NCBI RefSeq assembly: GCF_027533645.1
Contig: NZ_JAQAGY010000003.1
Span: forward strand, 310,001-374,000
DNA length: 64,000 nt
DNA from: Paenibacillus caseinilyticus
GTDB lineage: Bacteria > Bacillota > Bacilli > Paenibacillales > NBRC-103111
Reading direction: 5' to 3'
The translations under genes and the position numbers were made by a program. The stretch's first letter is position 1; each line of letters begins with the position of its first letter. Below the pieces are notes generated by a model that was not told where the DNA came from, did not search any database, and saw only the letters and a list, made by a program, of their open reading frames with translations. This document shows, one piece after another, positions 25,257 to 33,068 of this stretch.

Positions 25257-25492
25257 ATTCATACTTCATTCATAGGAATAAAAGGATTTTAGCATCCCCT
25301 CGCCGCGTCTGTCAATCCCCCTGATTTCTTGGCCGACAACTCCCCTCAGTAAAGCCAGAAGCAGGAAAATCTGCAATGATTCGAAAGACCTTGCAAAAAT
25401 GCTATTAAAAATCCATTCCCCCCATCCGATAAAATTCCTAAAGAAACCAATTACCGATACTAAAGATATATAGATGAAGGGCGGGTATCTCT
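25257..25492. other. Intergenic stretch between divergent genes
   Basis: AT-rich sequence between the flavoprotein leader and the Spo0E-like gene. It should hold promoters for both, but only the TATAAT of the leader is clear. Confidence 0.4.
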
Positions 25493-25741
25493 ATGAACGT
25501 CGAAAAAGCCGAGTATATCATCTCCCACAACCACCGCCGCATTGAACAGCTGATCACCACCTTCGGACTCCGGCTGTCGGACCCCGTTGTCGTCGAACTC
25601 AGCCAGGAGATGGATACGGCCGTGGTGTACCTTCAAAAGATGCTTAAAGCCGCCCGCCCGTCGCGGCGGTGCGGCTCGGTACGCCCGGGCTGTTGGCACT
25701 TCGCCGGTTTGCTCGAAGAAGTGGCGGCCGAAGTAGGCTGA
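25493..25741 (+). CDS. Spo0E-like aspartyl-phosphate phosphatase
   Basis: An 82-residue helical protein resembling the Spo0E family, small phosphatases that remove phosphate from Spo0A and so delay sporulation. The first ~55 residues form a helical hairpin: IISHNHRRIEQLITTFGL, then LSDPVVVELSQEMDTAVVYLQKM. The family signature SQELD appears here as SQEMD, with Met for Leu; the Asp needed for activity is kept. The C-terminal ~25 residues are unrelated to the core. GGGCGGG precedes the ATG by about 7 bases. The gene stands alone with its own terminator. Confidence 0.82.
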   Translation: MNVEKAEYIISHNHRRIEQLITTFGLRLSDPVVVELSQEMDTAVVYLQKMLKAARPSRRCGSVRPGCWHFAGLLEEVAAEVG

Positions 25742-25778
25742 CGCACCCGCCCAGGGGGAGGCGCTCTCCCACAGAAGA

Positions 25779-25806
25779 GGCCCTGTAGATCGCAGGGCCT
25801 TTTTTG
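25779..25806 (+). terminator. Terminator of the Spo0E-like gene
   Basis: GGCCCTG/CAGGGCC hairpin with a 7-base loop, followed by six T. Confidence 0.9.
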
Positions 25807-25929
25807 TTATGCTCAGACATTCACCTCTAGTTACCATAATAGAAAAAGTATGGTCGCTTCTCCCCATTCCCTATACAATGAAGGCATGCAAGACCATCAC
25901 TGCTTCTGCCTGAGGAAGGAGTCCGCCCA

Positions 25930-26613
25930 ATGGAAGCTCAAATCATTGCGCTCAATATCGCATTGCCCGAGAAGCTGGATTACCGCGACCGCGAAGTGAT
26001 CACAGGCATTCGCAAGTCGCCCGTGCACGAGAGTCTGCCGCTGCGACGGGAAGGAGTGGAAGGCGACGGTCAAGGGGACCTCGTGCACCACGGGGGACGG
26101 GACAAAGCATTGTGCGTCTATCCTTACGGTCATTACTCGTATTGGGAAAAGGAACTGCAGCAGCCTCTGCCCTATGGCGCTTTCGGTGAGAACTTAACCC
26201 TGCGCGGTCTCGACGAACAATCGGTCTGTATCGGCGATATCTTCCGGCTCGGCTCCGCCCTCGTACAGATCAGCCAGCCGCGCCAGCCCTGCTTCAAGCT
26301 GTCGGTCCGCTACGGGCGGACCGATATGCCGCTGCTCATGCAGCGGTCCGGCTTCACTGGATGGTATTTCCGCGTGCTGGAAGAAGGGAACATAGAGGCG
26401 CCAAGCCCGCTTCCGCTGGTTGAGCGGCCTTATCCGGCATGGCCGGTAGCCGAGGCCAACCGCATTATGCATGGGGACCCCGGCGATCTCGAAGGGGCCG
26501 CCGGACTGCTGGAGGTTCCCGCCCTGTCGGTGAGCTGGCGGAAGACGCTGGAGAACCGGCTGGCGGGAAGCCGGCCGGATTCCGACGCCCGGCTGTACGG
26601 TAGCTCCTCGTAA
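25930..26613 (+). CDS. MOSC domain protein (YiiM/YflK-like)
   Basis: A 227-residue MOSC-domain protein. The core has VEGDGQGDLVHHGGRDKALCVYP, GAFGENLTLRGL, CIGDIFRLGSALVQISQPRQPCFKL, in the order typical of YiiM-like proteins; the Cys in QPCFKL is the conserved thiol of MOSC domains. The C-terminal ~60 residues fit the 3-alpha domain that follows MOSC in this subgroup. Members act on N-hydroxylated compounds such as 6-hydroxylaminopurine with molybdenum cofactor, though this has been shown for few of them. GGAAGGAG lies just upstream of the ATG. The gene is monocistronic. Confidence 0.9.
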   Translation: MEAQIIALNIALPEKLDYRDREVITGIRKSPVHESLPLRREGVEGDGQGDLVHHGGRDKALCVYPYGHYSYWEKELQQPLPYGAFGENLTLRGLDEQSVCIGDIFRLGSALVQISQPRQPCFKLSVRYGRTDMPLLMQRSGFTGWYFRVLEEGNIEAPSPLPLVERPYPAWPVAEANRIMHGDPGDLEGAAGLLEVPALSVSWRKTLENRLAGSRPDSDARLYGSSS

Positions 26614-26630
26614 GCTGCTCCGCAGCCAGC

Positions 26631-26666
26631 GCCAAGAGCCCTGCTACGGTTCGCAGGGCTCTTGGC
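26631..26666. terminator. Hairpin after the MOSC gene
   Basis: GCCAAGAGCCCTGC pairs perfectly with GCAGGGCTCTTGGC around an 8-base loop. No T-tract follows, so termination is probable but not assured. Confidence 0.65.
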
Positions 26667-26788
26667 CTAACCATCCATGGCTGATGCGCCGACAGAGCGG
26701 GCCTTTGCTTCAGGCTCCAGAGCACCGCGAGCCCTTGCGCTGCACACCGCCCTGGGCAGCAGGGCCACAGTTCAGAAGAGCCGCTCCA

Positions 26789-27649
26789 TCAGGCCCGGCT
26801 CTTCTCCAACTCCCGGCGGCCCTCCGCCAGCTTGTCCGTGATCCAGGCGAATACGGCATCGAGCGCCCGCTCGTCTTCTTCTTTCGGAAACCGGTGGTCA
26901 AGCCCGTCATACAGTTCCATCCGGTATTCCTTGCCTGCCGCTTCGAGCGCGGTCCCCAGCTTGCGGGCCTGTTCCACGCTTACCTGCGTGTCCGCCGTGC
27001 CGTGCACGATCAGCACCGGTACGCGGATGTCCCCGATCCAGTACACCGGCGACCGGTCCTCGTACGCTTCCGCCTGTTTGCGCGGATGGCCGACGACCCG
27101 CTTCAGCATCCGCCTCAGGTCGACCCTCTCTTCGTACGTATCGAAGAGGTCGCTGACGCCGCTCCAGGCGACGACGGGGCCCGCCTGGTCGCACTCCCGT
27201 GCGGCGAGCAGCGCCATGAGTCCCCCGCGCGAGAAGCCGATCAGCGGGACGGGACCGGGTGCCACCTCCGGAAGCGACTGGACGAGCGAGATCGCGCCGC
27301 AGACGTCGTGGCGGTCCTCCCCGCCGAAGTCTTCGCGTCCTTCTCCGCCTTCGTTGCCGCGGTAGAACGGCGCGAAGACCGCATAGCCGCGGCGGGCCAT
27401 CGAGAGAATGCGGCGCTTGCGCACCATGCCCACTTTGCGGATCCCTCCGCGGCAGAAGATCAGTCCCGGCACGGGAACCCCACCCTGCGGAACCGCCAAG
27501 TAGCCTTTGACCTGCAGTCCTTGACTGGCATAGGTGAGCAGATGCAGCCCAATGCCTTTGACCGGGCTGCGGATCTCCTCGCGGCGAATCAGCGTGCCGT
27601 CCGACAGACCTGCTGCCGCCCCGGTTTCTTCGATCGTTTCCGTATGCAT
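26789..27649 (-). CDS. Alpha/beta hydrolase (prolyl oligopeptidase-like)
   Basis: A 286-residue alpha/beta hydrolase. The nucleophile elbow is GFSRGG, the acid is in HGTADTQVS and the histidine in DGLDHRFPKE, so the catalytic triad is complete and in order. The strands PGLIFCRGGIRK and YAVFAPFYRGNEGGEG form the oxyanion region. The fold is that of the S9/dienelactone-hydrolase group without a propeller domain, so a small ester or peptide substrate is likely. The ATG at 27649 has GGGGGG 6 bases upstream; ATG at 27673 is an alternative with a poorly spaced site. No signal peptide is present, so it should be cytoplasmic. Confidence 0.88.
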   Translation of the reverse strand: MHTETIEETGAAAGLSDGTLIRREEIRSPVKGIGLHLLTYASQGLQVKGYLAVPQGGVPVPGLIFCRGGIRKVGMVRKRRILSMARRGYAVFAPFYRGNEGGEGREDFGGEDRHDVCGAISLVQSLPEVAPGPVPLIGFSRGGLMALLAARECDQAGPVVAWSGVSDLFDTYEERVDLRRMLKRVVGHPRKQAEAYEDRSPVYWIGDIRVPVLIVHGTADTQVSVEQARKLGTALEAAGKEYRMELYDGLDHRFPKEEDERALDAVFAWITDKLAEGRRELEKSRA

Positions 27650-27734
27650 CCCAAGCCCCCCTGCTTTTGACATCCCCTCGCCCCGGCAGTACACTAGGAA
27701 TTAGTATGACCGGAACGAAAGGTGGTCTTTCATT

Positions 27735-28034
27735 ATGAACCCTCAAGCCCTCGACGAATTCGAAGGCCTTGTCTCCAAATTCAGCGAGCTGCTCATCGGC
27801 GACACTTCCGCCGAGCATATCGAGAAGATCAAGATCTGGGCGGTATACAGCCATATTCACAGAACGATGCCGGCCCTGACCAGCCATTGGAATCAGCTTC
27901 ATCCCGGGATCAAAGCCGAGATGCGGACGCTGTTCGAAGAAGTCCGCAGCCTGAACCAGAAGCTGAAGGAGGATAATCAGAAACCGCAGGACGGACAGGA
28001 AGGATCGGGATCCGCGGCCGCTCAGGAATCCTGA
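27735..28034 (+). CDS. DUF2573 family protein (YusU-like)
   Basis: A 99-residue helical protein. The stretch LVSKFSELLIGDTSAEHIEKIKIWAVYSHIHRTMPALTSHWN follows the pattern of Bacillus YusU (DUF2573): a conserved Leu/Gly turn, then KxxWAxYxHIxxxMPxLxxHWN. The C-terminal 25 residues are a Gln-, Ser- and Gly-rich disordered tail. The function is unknown. GAAAGGTGG lies before the ATG and a good terminator follows, so the gene is probably transcribed alone. Confidence 0.78.
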   Translation: MNPQALDEFEGLVSKFSELLIGDTSAEHIEKIKIWAVYSHIHRTMPALTSHWNQLHPGIKAEMRTLFEEVRSLNQKLKEDNQKPQDGQEGSGSAAAQES

Positions 28035-28097
28035 TTGGAGCATCCCTGTACCTCTGTGCCTGTACCGAACAGCCAGCCCTACACCATACATACCCTC

Positions 28098-28132
28098 AGA
28101 CCGGAAAAGCAAACGCATTCCGGTCTTTTTTT
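28098..28132 (+). terminator. Terminator of the DUF2573 gene
   Basis: AGACCGGAA/TTCCGGTCT stem with an 11-base loop and a following T-run. Confidence 0.9.
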
Positions 28133-28220
28133 CATACCGCCGCGAAAAAGCTGTCAGAATCATGCGGCCGTCGGCATCTATCCCTACAGGAGCCAAAACA
28201 GACGGGAAGGAGGAATCGCG

Positions 28221-29000
28221 ATGCGGACCGTATCGGACTCAAAGGAAGAGCAGACAGCGGAGCGAGAGGAGCAGGCTTCGGTCTCCTCAGCCTCTGCCGA
28301 AGAAGAGAACGGCGCCCTCTTGGACCGGGCCCGGCACGGGGATGCGGAAGCCTTCGGCGAGCTGATGCACCGGCACCGCACGCAGGCTTACCGTCTCGCC
28401 AGCTCCCTGGCAAGGGACGCCCACCTGGCGGAGGATATCGTCCAGGAGGCCATGCTGCGCGCCTTCCTGCGCCTCGGTACGCTCGCGGACCCCAGCCGCT
28501 TCGTCCCCTGGCTGCAGCGGATCGTGCGCAACGAGGCTTATATGAAGCTGCGCCGCGGCGGGCCTTACGCCAAGGAGCAGCCCTTGGCCTCCATGTGCGG
28601 CGGAGATTCTGGCGCCGGCGCTTCGGCAGAGGAAGCCGGACTGCTCGACCGGCTCCATGCACAGTCCGGCAAGCATGCGGATCCGGAGCAGCCCTACGTT
28701 CTGCCGGAGGCGTCCCTGCTGCGCCGGGAAACCCTGGATACGGTGATGGGGCTGCTCGGCTGCCTGACACCGAAGGAGCGCTGCATCCTGGAAGCCGCCG
28801 TACTCGAAGAACTGTCTCCGTCCCAGCTCTCCACGCGCTTCGGCAGTTCCACGGCCGCCATCTACAAGGTTCTCTCCCGCTCCCGTCAGAAGCTCCGGGA
28901 GGCCCGGCTGGACCAGCGGATCAGCCAGTATACGGAGGCGCGCCGGGACCGCGGCTGCCCTCCCCGGCGCTCTCTGGATGCAGGCAAGCTTATTTTTTGA
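28221..29000 (+). CDS. Sigma-70 family RNA polymerase sigma factor (ECF type)
   Basis: A 259-residue sigma factor with a ~30-residue acidic, Glu- and Ser-rich N-terminal extension. Region 2 is LLDRARHGDAEAFGELMHRH, then AHLAEDIVQEAMLRAFLRLG and FVPWLQRIVRNEAYMKLRR. A ~70-residue spacer, longer than usual, leads to region 4: GCLTPKERCILEAAVLEELSPSQLSTRFGSSTAAIYKVLSRSRQKL. The ATG at 28221 has GGAAGGAGG 7 bases upstream; the open frame reaches further left without similarity. No anti-sigma gene is next to it. It is followed 57 bp later by a BtrH-like protein gene on the same strand. Confidence 0.88.
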   Translation: MRTVSDSKEEQTAEREEQASVSSASAEEENGALLDRARHGDAEAFGELMHRHRTQAYRLASSLARDAHLAEDIVQEAMLRAFLRLGTLADPSRFVPWLQRIVRNEAYMKLRRGGPYAKEQPLASMCGGDSGAGASAEEAGLLDRLHAQSGKHADPEQPYVLPEASLLRRETLDTVMGLLGCLTPKERCILEAAVLEELSPSQLSTRFGSSTAAIYKVLSRSRQKLREARLDQRISQYTEARRDRGCPPRRSLDAGKLIF

Positions 29001-29057
29001 ATGACCCCGACTGAGCACTGTTCTTGCTAATCCCAATGGAGAGGATGATGGATACTA

Positions 29058-30092
29058 ATGGAAGTTACATTAAAGGAAACCCAGGAGCAAACGCCCCCCT
29101 GCATGACGTGGACCAGCGCCGCCCAAGCGATCTGGAATGTGGTCCGGTATACGGACCGGGGAGAACTGACACTGACCGAGGTCATGGGATATACCTCCCA
29201 CGCCTTCCGGATCAATATCAATCCAGCCAATGTGGATGTGGCCGGCCCTACTTCGTTCCCTTGGCAGCGCCTCTTCTCGGAGGGCCTGGCCCAGCTGGGC
29301 TACCGCAGCGCCTGCGCCGAGTCGGCCCCCCTGACGCCGCCGACCGACGATGAGCTGGAGAAGGCACTGGTGCTCGCCCAGCGGAGCATTGACCGCGGCA
29401 TCCCCGCCATCGCGTGGGATCTCTTCATTCCCGAGTTCGGCGTCCTGTATGGCTACGATGACGAGAAGCGGGAGTTCCAGGCCCGGGATGTGCAGCAGGA
29501 CGGGACGCTGCCCTATACCCTTCTCGGCAGAGGCCGGATCGGCGAATTATTCGTCCTGACGATAGAAGAGCCCCTTCCCCTCACGCTGGACCGGCGGGCT
29601 ATGCTGCCCGGAGCACTGAATATGATCATCCGCCACGCCAAAGAAGACGACAACGGTGAGCACGCATGCTCTCACCGTAACGGGCTGGCGGGCTACGACG
29701 CCTGGATCGAAGCCCTCGGCAGCGGGAACGTCAGCCCAATGGGCAACGCTTACAATGCCGCTGTCGTCTGCGATGCCCGCTTCCATGCCGCAGCGTTCCT
29801 CGGCGGGCTGGCGGACGTCTGGACCGGGGATTCCCCGCTGCACGGGACGGTCCGGCGCCTTGCCGGCGAAGCGGAAAGACACTACCGCCGGGTTCACCGT
29901 GCGCTGGCCGGCCTGCTGCCGCTCTTTCCTTTCCCGCAGGGGGGAACGCCGAACGATCCCGCGGTTGCGGCTGAGGCCGCCGGTCTGCTGCGCGAAGCCC
30001 AATCGGCCGAAGCGCAAGGCGTAGCGCTGCTGGAGGAGCTGCGGGCCGCGCTGCATGCGGACGCACCGGCGGGCGGTAAGCAGCGGCGGTAA
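29058..30092 (+). CDS. BtrH/C39-like protein of unknown function
   Basis: A 344-residue protein without signal peptide. The first ~190 residues suggest a papain-like fold of the BtrH or C39 kind: an early Cys15 in TPPCMTWTSAAQAIWNVVRY, then RGIPAIAWDLFIPEFGVLYGYDDEKREFQARD, which resembles the GYD...D strand pair around the catalytic His and Asp. A clear catalytic His is not visible where expected, so enzyme activity is uncertain. The C-terminal half is helical and Ala-rich. It may be co-transcribed with the sigma factor upstream. The similarity is weak and I would not assign a reaction. Confidence 0.5.
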   Translation: MEVTLKETQEQTPPCMTWTSAAQAIWNVVRYTDRGELTLTEVMGYTSHAFRININPANVDVAGPTSFPWQRLFSEGLAQLGYRSACAESAPLTPPTDDELEKALVLAQRSIDRGIPAIAWDLFIPEFGVLYGYDDEKREFQARDVQQDGTLPYTLLGRGRIGELFVLTIEEPLPLTLDRRAMLPGALNMIIRHAKEDDNGEHACSHRNGLAGYDAWIEALGSGNVSPMGNAYNAAVVCDARFHAAAFLGGLADVWTGDSPLHGTVRRLAGEAERHYRRVHRALAGLLPLFPFPQGGTPNDPAVAAEAAGLLREAQSAEAQGVALLEELRAALHADAPAGGKQRR

Positions 30093-30350
30093 GGGCGCTG
30101 AGCCCAGGCCCACCGGCACGCCGCTATCGGCATTAGTCCATGGCACGAGCACGCCTCCATCAGCATTTGCACGGGCACGCTGCCCTCAGCATTAGTCAAC
30201 GGCACCGGCTCGGCGCCATCGGCATTTGCACACGGCACCGTACACTGCCATCGGCATTAGTCCACGGCACGGGCACGCCTCTGTCAGCATTTGCATGGGC
30301 ACGCCTCCGTCAGCATTTGCATGGGCACGCCTCCAACGGTACACCGCCCA
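30093..30350. repeat. Degenerate minisatellite, ~26-32 bp units
   Basis: About eight tandem units follow the stop at 30092. Each has GGCACG(C), a variable CTCCGTC-type middle, and either CAGCATTTGCATG or GGCATTAGTCCAC. The two last full units (about 30283-30334) differ by one or two bases, and earlier units are more diverged. No frame looks protein-coding. Confidence 0.75.
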
Positions 30351-30476
30351 AGACAACACTGCGCACCGCAGCGGAGCCGCAAGGGAAAGGTACCGCCCCC
30401 AGGCACCGTCGCTTCGCACCCCGCCACGCCCCATATGCAAGCGCAGCCCTACGGCTTTCTCCCGCTTACGCACAAT

Positions 30477-30540
30477 AGCCGGGCCTGTTCAGCCCCAAGT
30501 GCTTTTCCTTGGGCTGAACAGGCCCGGCTTCTCTTTTTGC
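30477..30540. terminator. Strong bidirectional terminator
   Basis: GCCGGGCCTGTTCAGCCC and its exact complement form a long stem around a short loop, with TTCTCTTTTT to the right. It separates the convergent BtrH-like and SDR genes. Confidence 0.85.
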
Positions 30541-30549
30541 CGCCCGTGC

Positions 30550-31326
30550 TCACTTCTTGTTGAGCAGCTTGAACGCCACCCGGTCGAAGAGGCCCGGGAA
30601 CAGCTGGAACATCTTCACTCCCGCTGCTCCTACCCACGGCAGGTTAATCTCCGGGGTGCGCCGCTCGATAGCCCTCAGCATCCGGTCGACGACCACTTCG
30701 GGCTTCAGCATGAACCATTTGATGTTCTTGACGTACCCGCCGCCCGGATCGGCCCGGTCAAAGAACGGCGTATCGATCGGACCGGGATTAACCGCCGTCA
30801 GGTAAACGCCCGTACCGACCAGTTCCTGCCGCAGGCTGTTCGTCAGTCCGAGCACCGCATGCTTCGTCGCCGAATACCCGCTGGATTTGGCCGATCCGAT
30901 CTTCCCCGCCATCGAAGCGATGTTGACGATATGCCCGCTGCCTTGGCCCAGCATCGCCGGAAGCACCGCTTTCGTGCAGCGCACGGTTCCCATATAATTC
31001 ACATCCATCATGCCTTCGAACTCCTCCAGCGGCGCGTCCACGAAACGGTCGAATACGCCGTAACCGGCGTTATTAATGAGAACATCAATGCGGCCGTATT
31101 CGGCAAGCACCCCTTCCATGACGCGGCGGACCTCCTCCGATGAAGTTACGTCGAGCACGTGGATGCCATGTCTGCCCCGGATCGACTTCGCCGTCTCGGC
31201 AAGCTTCGCTTCGGAGCGTGCCATGAGGACGGGCACCGCCCCCCGCTCCGCCAGCTTCTGCGCCATCAGCGCCCCGAGCCCGCTCGATGCCCCGGTAATC
31301 ACGGCAATTTTCCCTTCCCAGTTCAT
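30550..31326 (-). CDS. Short-chain dehydrogenase/reductase (YqjQ-like)
   Basis: A 258-residue SDR enzyme using NAD(P)H. The cofactor motif TGASSGLGALMAQKLA starts near residue 11, NNAGYG marks strand 4, and the catalytic Ser and Tyr-x-x-x-Lys are in VNIASMAGKIG and SGYSATKHA; NPGPIDTPF completes the pattern. Classical SDRs of this length reduce ketones or oxidise alcohols, and the substrate cannot be told. The ATG at 31326 has GAGGAGG 6 bases upstream. A C-terminal hydrophobic stretch (VKMFQLFPGLFDRVAFKLL) may associate with the membrane, as in YqjQ/DltE-like members. Confidence 0.92.
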   Translation of the reverse strand: MNWEGKIAVITGASSGLGALMAQKLAERGAVPVLMARSEAKLAETAKSIRGRHGIHVLDVTSSEEVRRVMEGVLAEYGRIDVLINNAGYGVFDRFVDAPLEEFEGMMDVNYMGTVRCTKAVLPAMLGQGSGHIVNIASMAGKIGSAKSSGYSATKHAVLGLTNSLRQELVGTGVYLTAVNPGPIDTPFFDRADPGGGYVKNIKWFMLKPEVVVDRMLRAIERRTPEINLPWVGAAGVKMFQLFPGLFDRVAFKLLNKK

Positions 31327-31393
31327 GCTCTGCCTCCTCAACCGCTCCTATTCTCTACTCCATTCTACCCTCTATCCTGCCGATAACCAAATA

Positions 31394-31424
31394 GGCTGCC
31401 TTCTCCCCGGGGGAAAATGCAGCC
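31394..31424 (-). terminator. Hairpin after cheX
   Basis: Minus-strand GGCTGC/GCAGCC closing a C/G-rich loop region, followed by TATTT, about 50 bp after the cheX stop. Confidence 0.55.
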
Positions 31425-31475
31425 TTAGCGATAAGTCGGATAGGATGGAGAACGGCAGGAACAGGGGAAATCAAA

Positions 31476-31925
31476 TTAACCGATCAATACTTGAATATCC
31501 AGCTCGCCGATGCCTTCCATAATGAGAGGAATCGTCAGAGCCTTCTTCGATTGCTTCGCTGCCTGCAGCATTAGTTTTGGAGGCGTGATATCCACGACTA
31601 CGCCCTGGTTGAAGAGCATCGTGCTCGCATTGCCGCTGATCATGTTACCCAGCTCAGAGATCGCGCTCTTGCTCATCTCGTCCATCTCGGTAACGGAATA
31701 GCCGCCCATCATAGCGGAGACGACCTTCTTGGCTACATCTTCGTGCAGTCCGAATACGATATCTCCTTCCATTTGGCCCGTCATGCCGATTTGAATCCAG
31801 ATATAATTCTCGTCGATCACGACTTCTTTGACTCCAAGCTCACCTGTGGATGGGCGAACATTTGCCACCTGCTCTATGACTACGCGGGCCGATTCCAGAA
31901 ACGGATTAATAAGTTCTGCCTTCAT
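31476..31925 (-). CDS. cheX: CheX-type chemotaxis phosphatase
   Basis: A 149-residue CheC/CheX-family protein that dephosphorylates CheY-P to end the swimming signal. The active helix reads EMSKSAISELGNMISGNAST, with Glu91 and Asn94 in the ExxN arrangement of this family. There is one such helix, as in CheX; CheC and FliY have two. The core strands ENYIWIQIGMTGQMEGDIVFGL and VVDITPPKLMLQ fit the fold. AAGGAG lies 12 bases before the ATG. No other chemotaxis gene is nearby, but a SigD-like promoter upstream ties it to the motility regulon. Confidence 0.92.
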   Translation of the reverse strand: MKAELINPFLESARVVIEQVANVRPSTGELGVKEVVIDENYIWIQIGMTGQMEGDIVFGLHEDVAKKVVSAMMGGYSVTEMDEMSKSAISELGNMISGNASTMLFNQGVVVDITPPKLMLQAAKQSKKALTIPLIMEGIGELDIQVLIG

Positions 31926-32397
31926 ATGATGACCGGTCTCCTTTTTAGGCGATTCTACTTTTTAGTTACCCTTAAGCACTATATTGTTATTCCATTATAC
32001 CTATTATCGGCACATCCGCATAGTTTGTTTATGGGTCTTTGGGTAGAAAAGCCTGGAAAAAGAGACTTGTATAATGATGTCGTTGCCGGGGGCAGCGGCG
32101 GATCGTGCATCATGATGGCATGGTTATCGGATACATGCTGCACCAGAGGTGTTCAGCAGATTCATACGGAAGCTCCTTTCCTAATGTCACGTGTCATGAC
32201 CGGAGAACAGGCGGTTATTTCGCGCGCCGTCGCGGCATACTAGGCCCAGCAAAATAGACGGGAAACCCGACGTCGGCGTCAGCGGTGACGACAGGGGCAG
32301 CAAGCCGACATGCCGTTGTCTTCCGTCGACGCATGCTCCAAGCCAGCAGCGCAAGATATGCTCCCCCAAGAAGAGCTCCGGAAACCGCAGCCCCCGG
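31926..32397. other. Intergenic stretch upstream of cheX
   Basis: The first ~110 bp hold the cheX leader and SigD-like promoter. A 40-codon frame near 32110-32240 with several Cys was considered but has no ribosome site. Nothing else is recognised. Confidence 0.45.
32004..32031 (-). promoter_or_regulatory. SigD-like promoter of cheX
   Basis: On the minus strand TAAA (32031-32028) and GCCGATAA (32011-32004) are 16 bases apart, close to the SigD consensus TAAA-N15-GCCGATAT. The start of transcription would lie about 70 nt before the ATG. A TATAAT at 31999-31994 without a good -35 could be a secondary SigA site. Confidence 0.65.
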
Positions 32398-32847
32398 TTA
32401 AGCTTGGGACTCCCAGCCGTAACTGTCATAGACTACGCCGCCGCGCACATGGTTCACGGCCAGCCTGACATGGGCAATCGTATCGTCGGGGAGAGCATCC
32501 AGCGGGACCCACAGCAGCTCCGAGCATTTGTCCGGCTCCTTGTTGAAGGGTTCGCCCTGCCAAGACTTCACGGTAAGAAAAAAATCGATCCACTCCCCCG
32601 TATCCGACCAGCGGTGCAGGACAGTAGCTACTTCGAGCGCATCCGCATCCACCTCTACGCCCACTTCTTCGAGCGCTTCCCGCCGGGCGGCCTGCCGGAC
32701 CTCTTCCCCGCCGTCCAGTTTGCCGGCGACCAGACTCAGTCTGCCGTCCTCGTATCCCGTGTTGCAGCGTCTCAGCATCAGCAGCTGCCCTTCCTTCACG
32801 AAGAGCAGATATACTGCGCTGTGGACCCTGAACCAAGTTTGGCTCAT
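32398..32847 (-). CDS. Nudix hydrolase
   Basis: A 149-residue Nudix protein. The Nudix box runs GKLDGGEEVRQAARREALEEVGV, which fits Gx5Ex7REUxEExGU fully, so Mg-dependent cleavage of a nucleoside diphosphate linked to another group is expected. The opening FRVHSAVYLLFVKEGQLLMLRR and VTVLHRWSDTGEWIDFFLTV, or close to it, are typical of the MutT-like subgroup acting on small nucleotides. Substrate is unknown. Two ATGs in a row stand at the start; the second is used because GAAGG lies 7 bases upstream. It has no clear operon partner. Confidence 0.9.
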   Translation of the reverse strand: MSQTWFRVHSAVYLLFVKEGQLLMLRRCNTGYEDGRLSLVAGKLDGGEEVRQAARREALEEVGVEVDADALEVATVLHRWSDTGEWIDFFLTVKSWQGEPFNKEPDKCSELLWVPLDALPDDTIAHVRLAVNHVRGGVVYDSYGWESQA

Positions 32848-33068
32848 CATCGCACCTTCTTTCCGCTTCGACTATTCGCACATCCATCCGCGAGGTTTCG
32901 ACATCCTTCTTCATATGTATTCCCATGCGGAAGCATCCATTCGGAGGAATGATCCAGAGATCAGACGTGTCCGGGGGAACAATATTCTGCCCAGGCTCGG
33001 CACGCTGCCTTGCTGTGTAAGCCCCAAGCCCGAGCTTTCCGGACACATCCACCTGTCACAGCTCCCAT

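Noticed and set aside
25230-25260. Eleven-base match to the T7 promoter start (TAATACGACTC) on the minus strand
   Set aside because: The match stops before the ACTATAG part that sets the start site, and no phage genes are present. Taken as chance.
30192-30473. Minus-strand frames with a repeated protein-like pattern over the minisatellite
   Set aside because: Unit lengths vary and are often not multiples of three, so no frame is kept across the repeats.
32110-32243. Short plus-strand frame with clustered Cys that might be a peptide precursor
   Set aside because: No ribosome site, no modifying enzyme or transporter gene next to it, and no recognisable leader.
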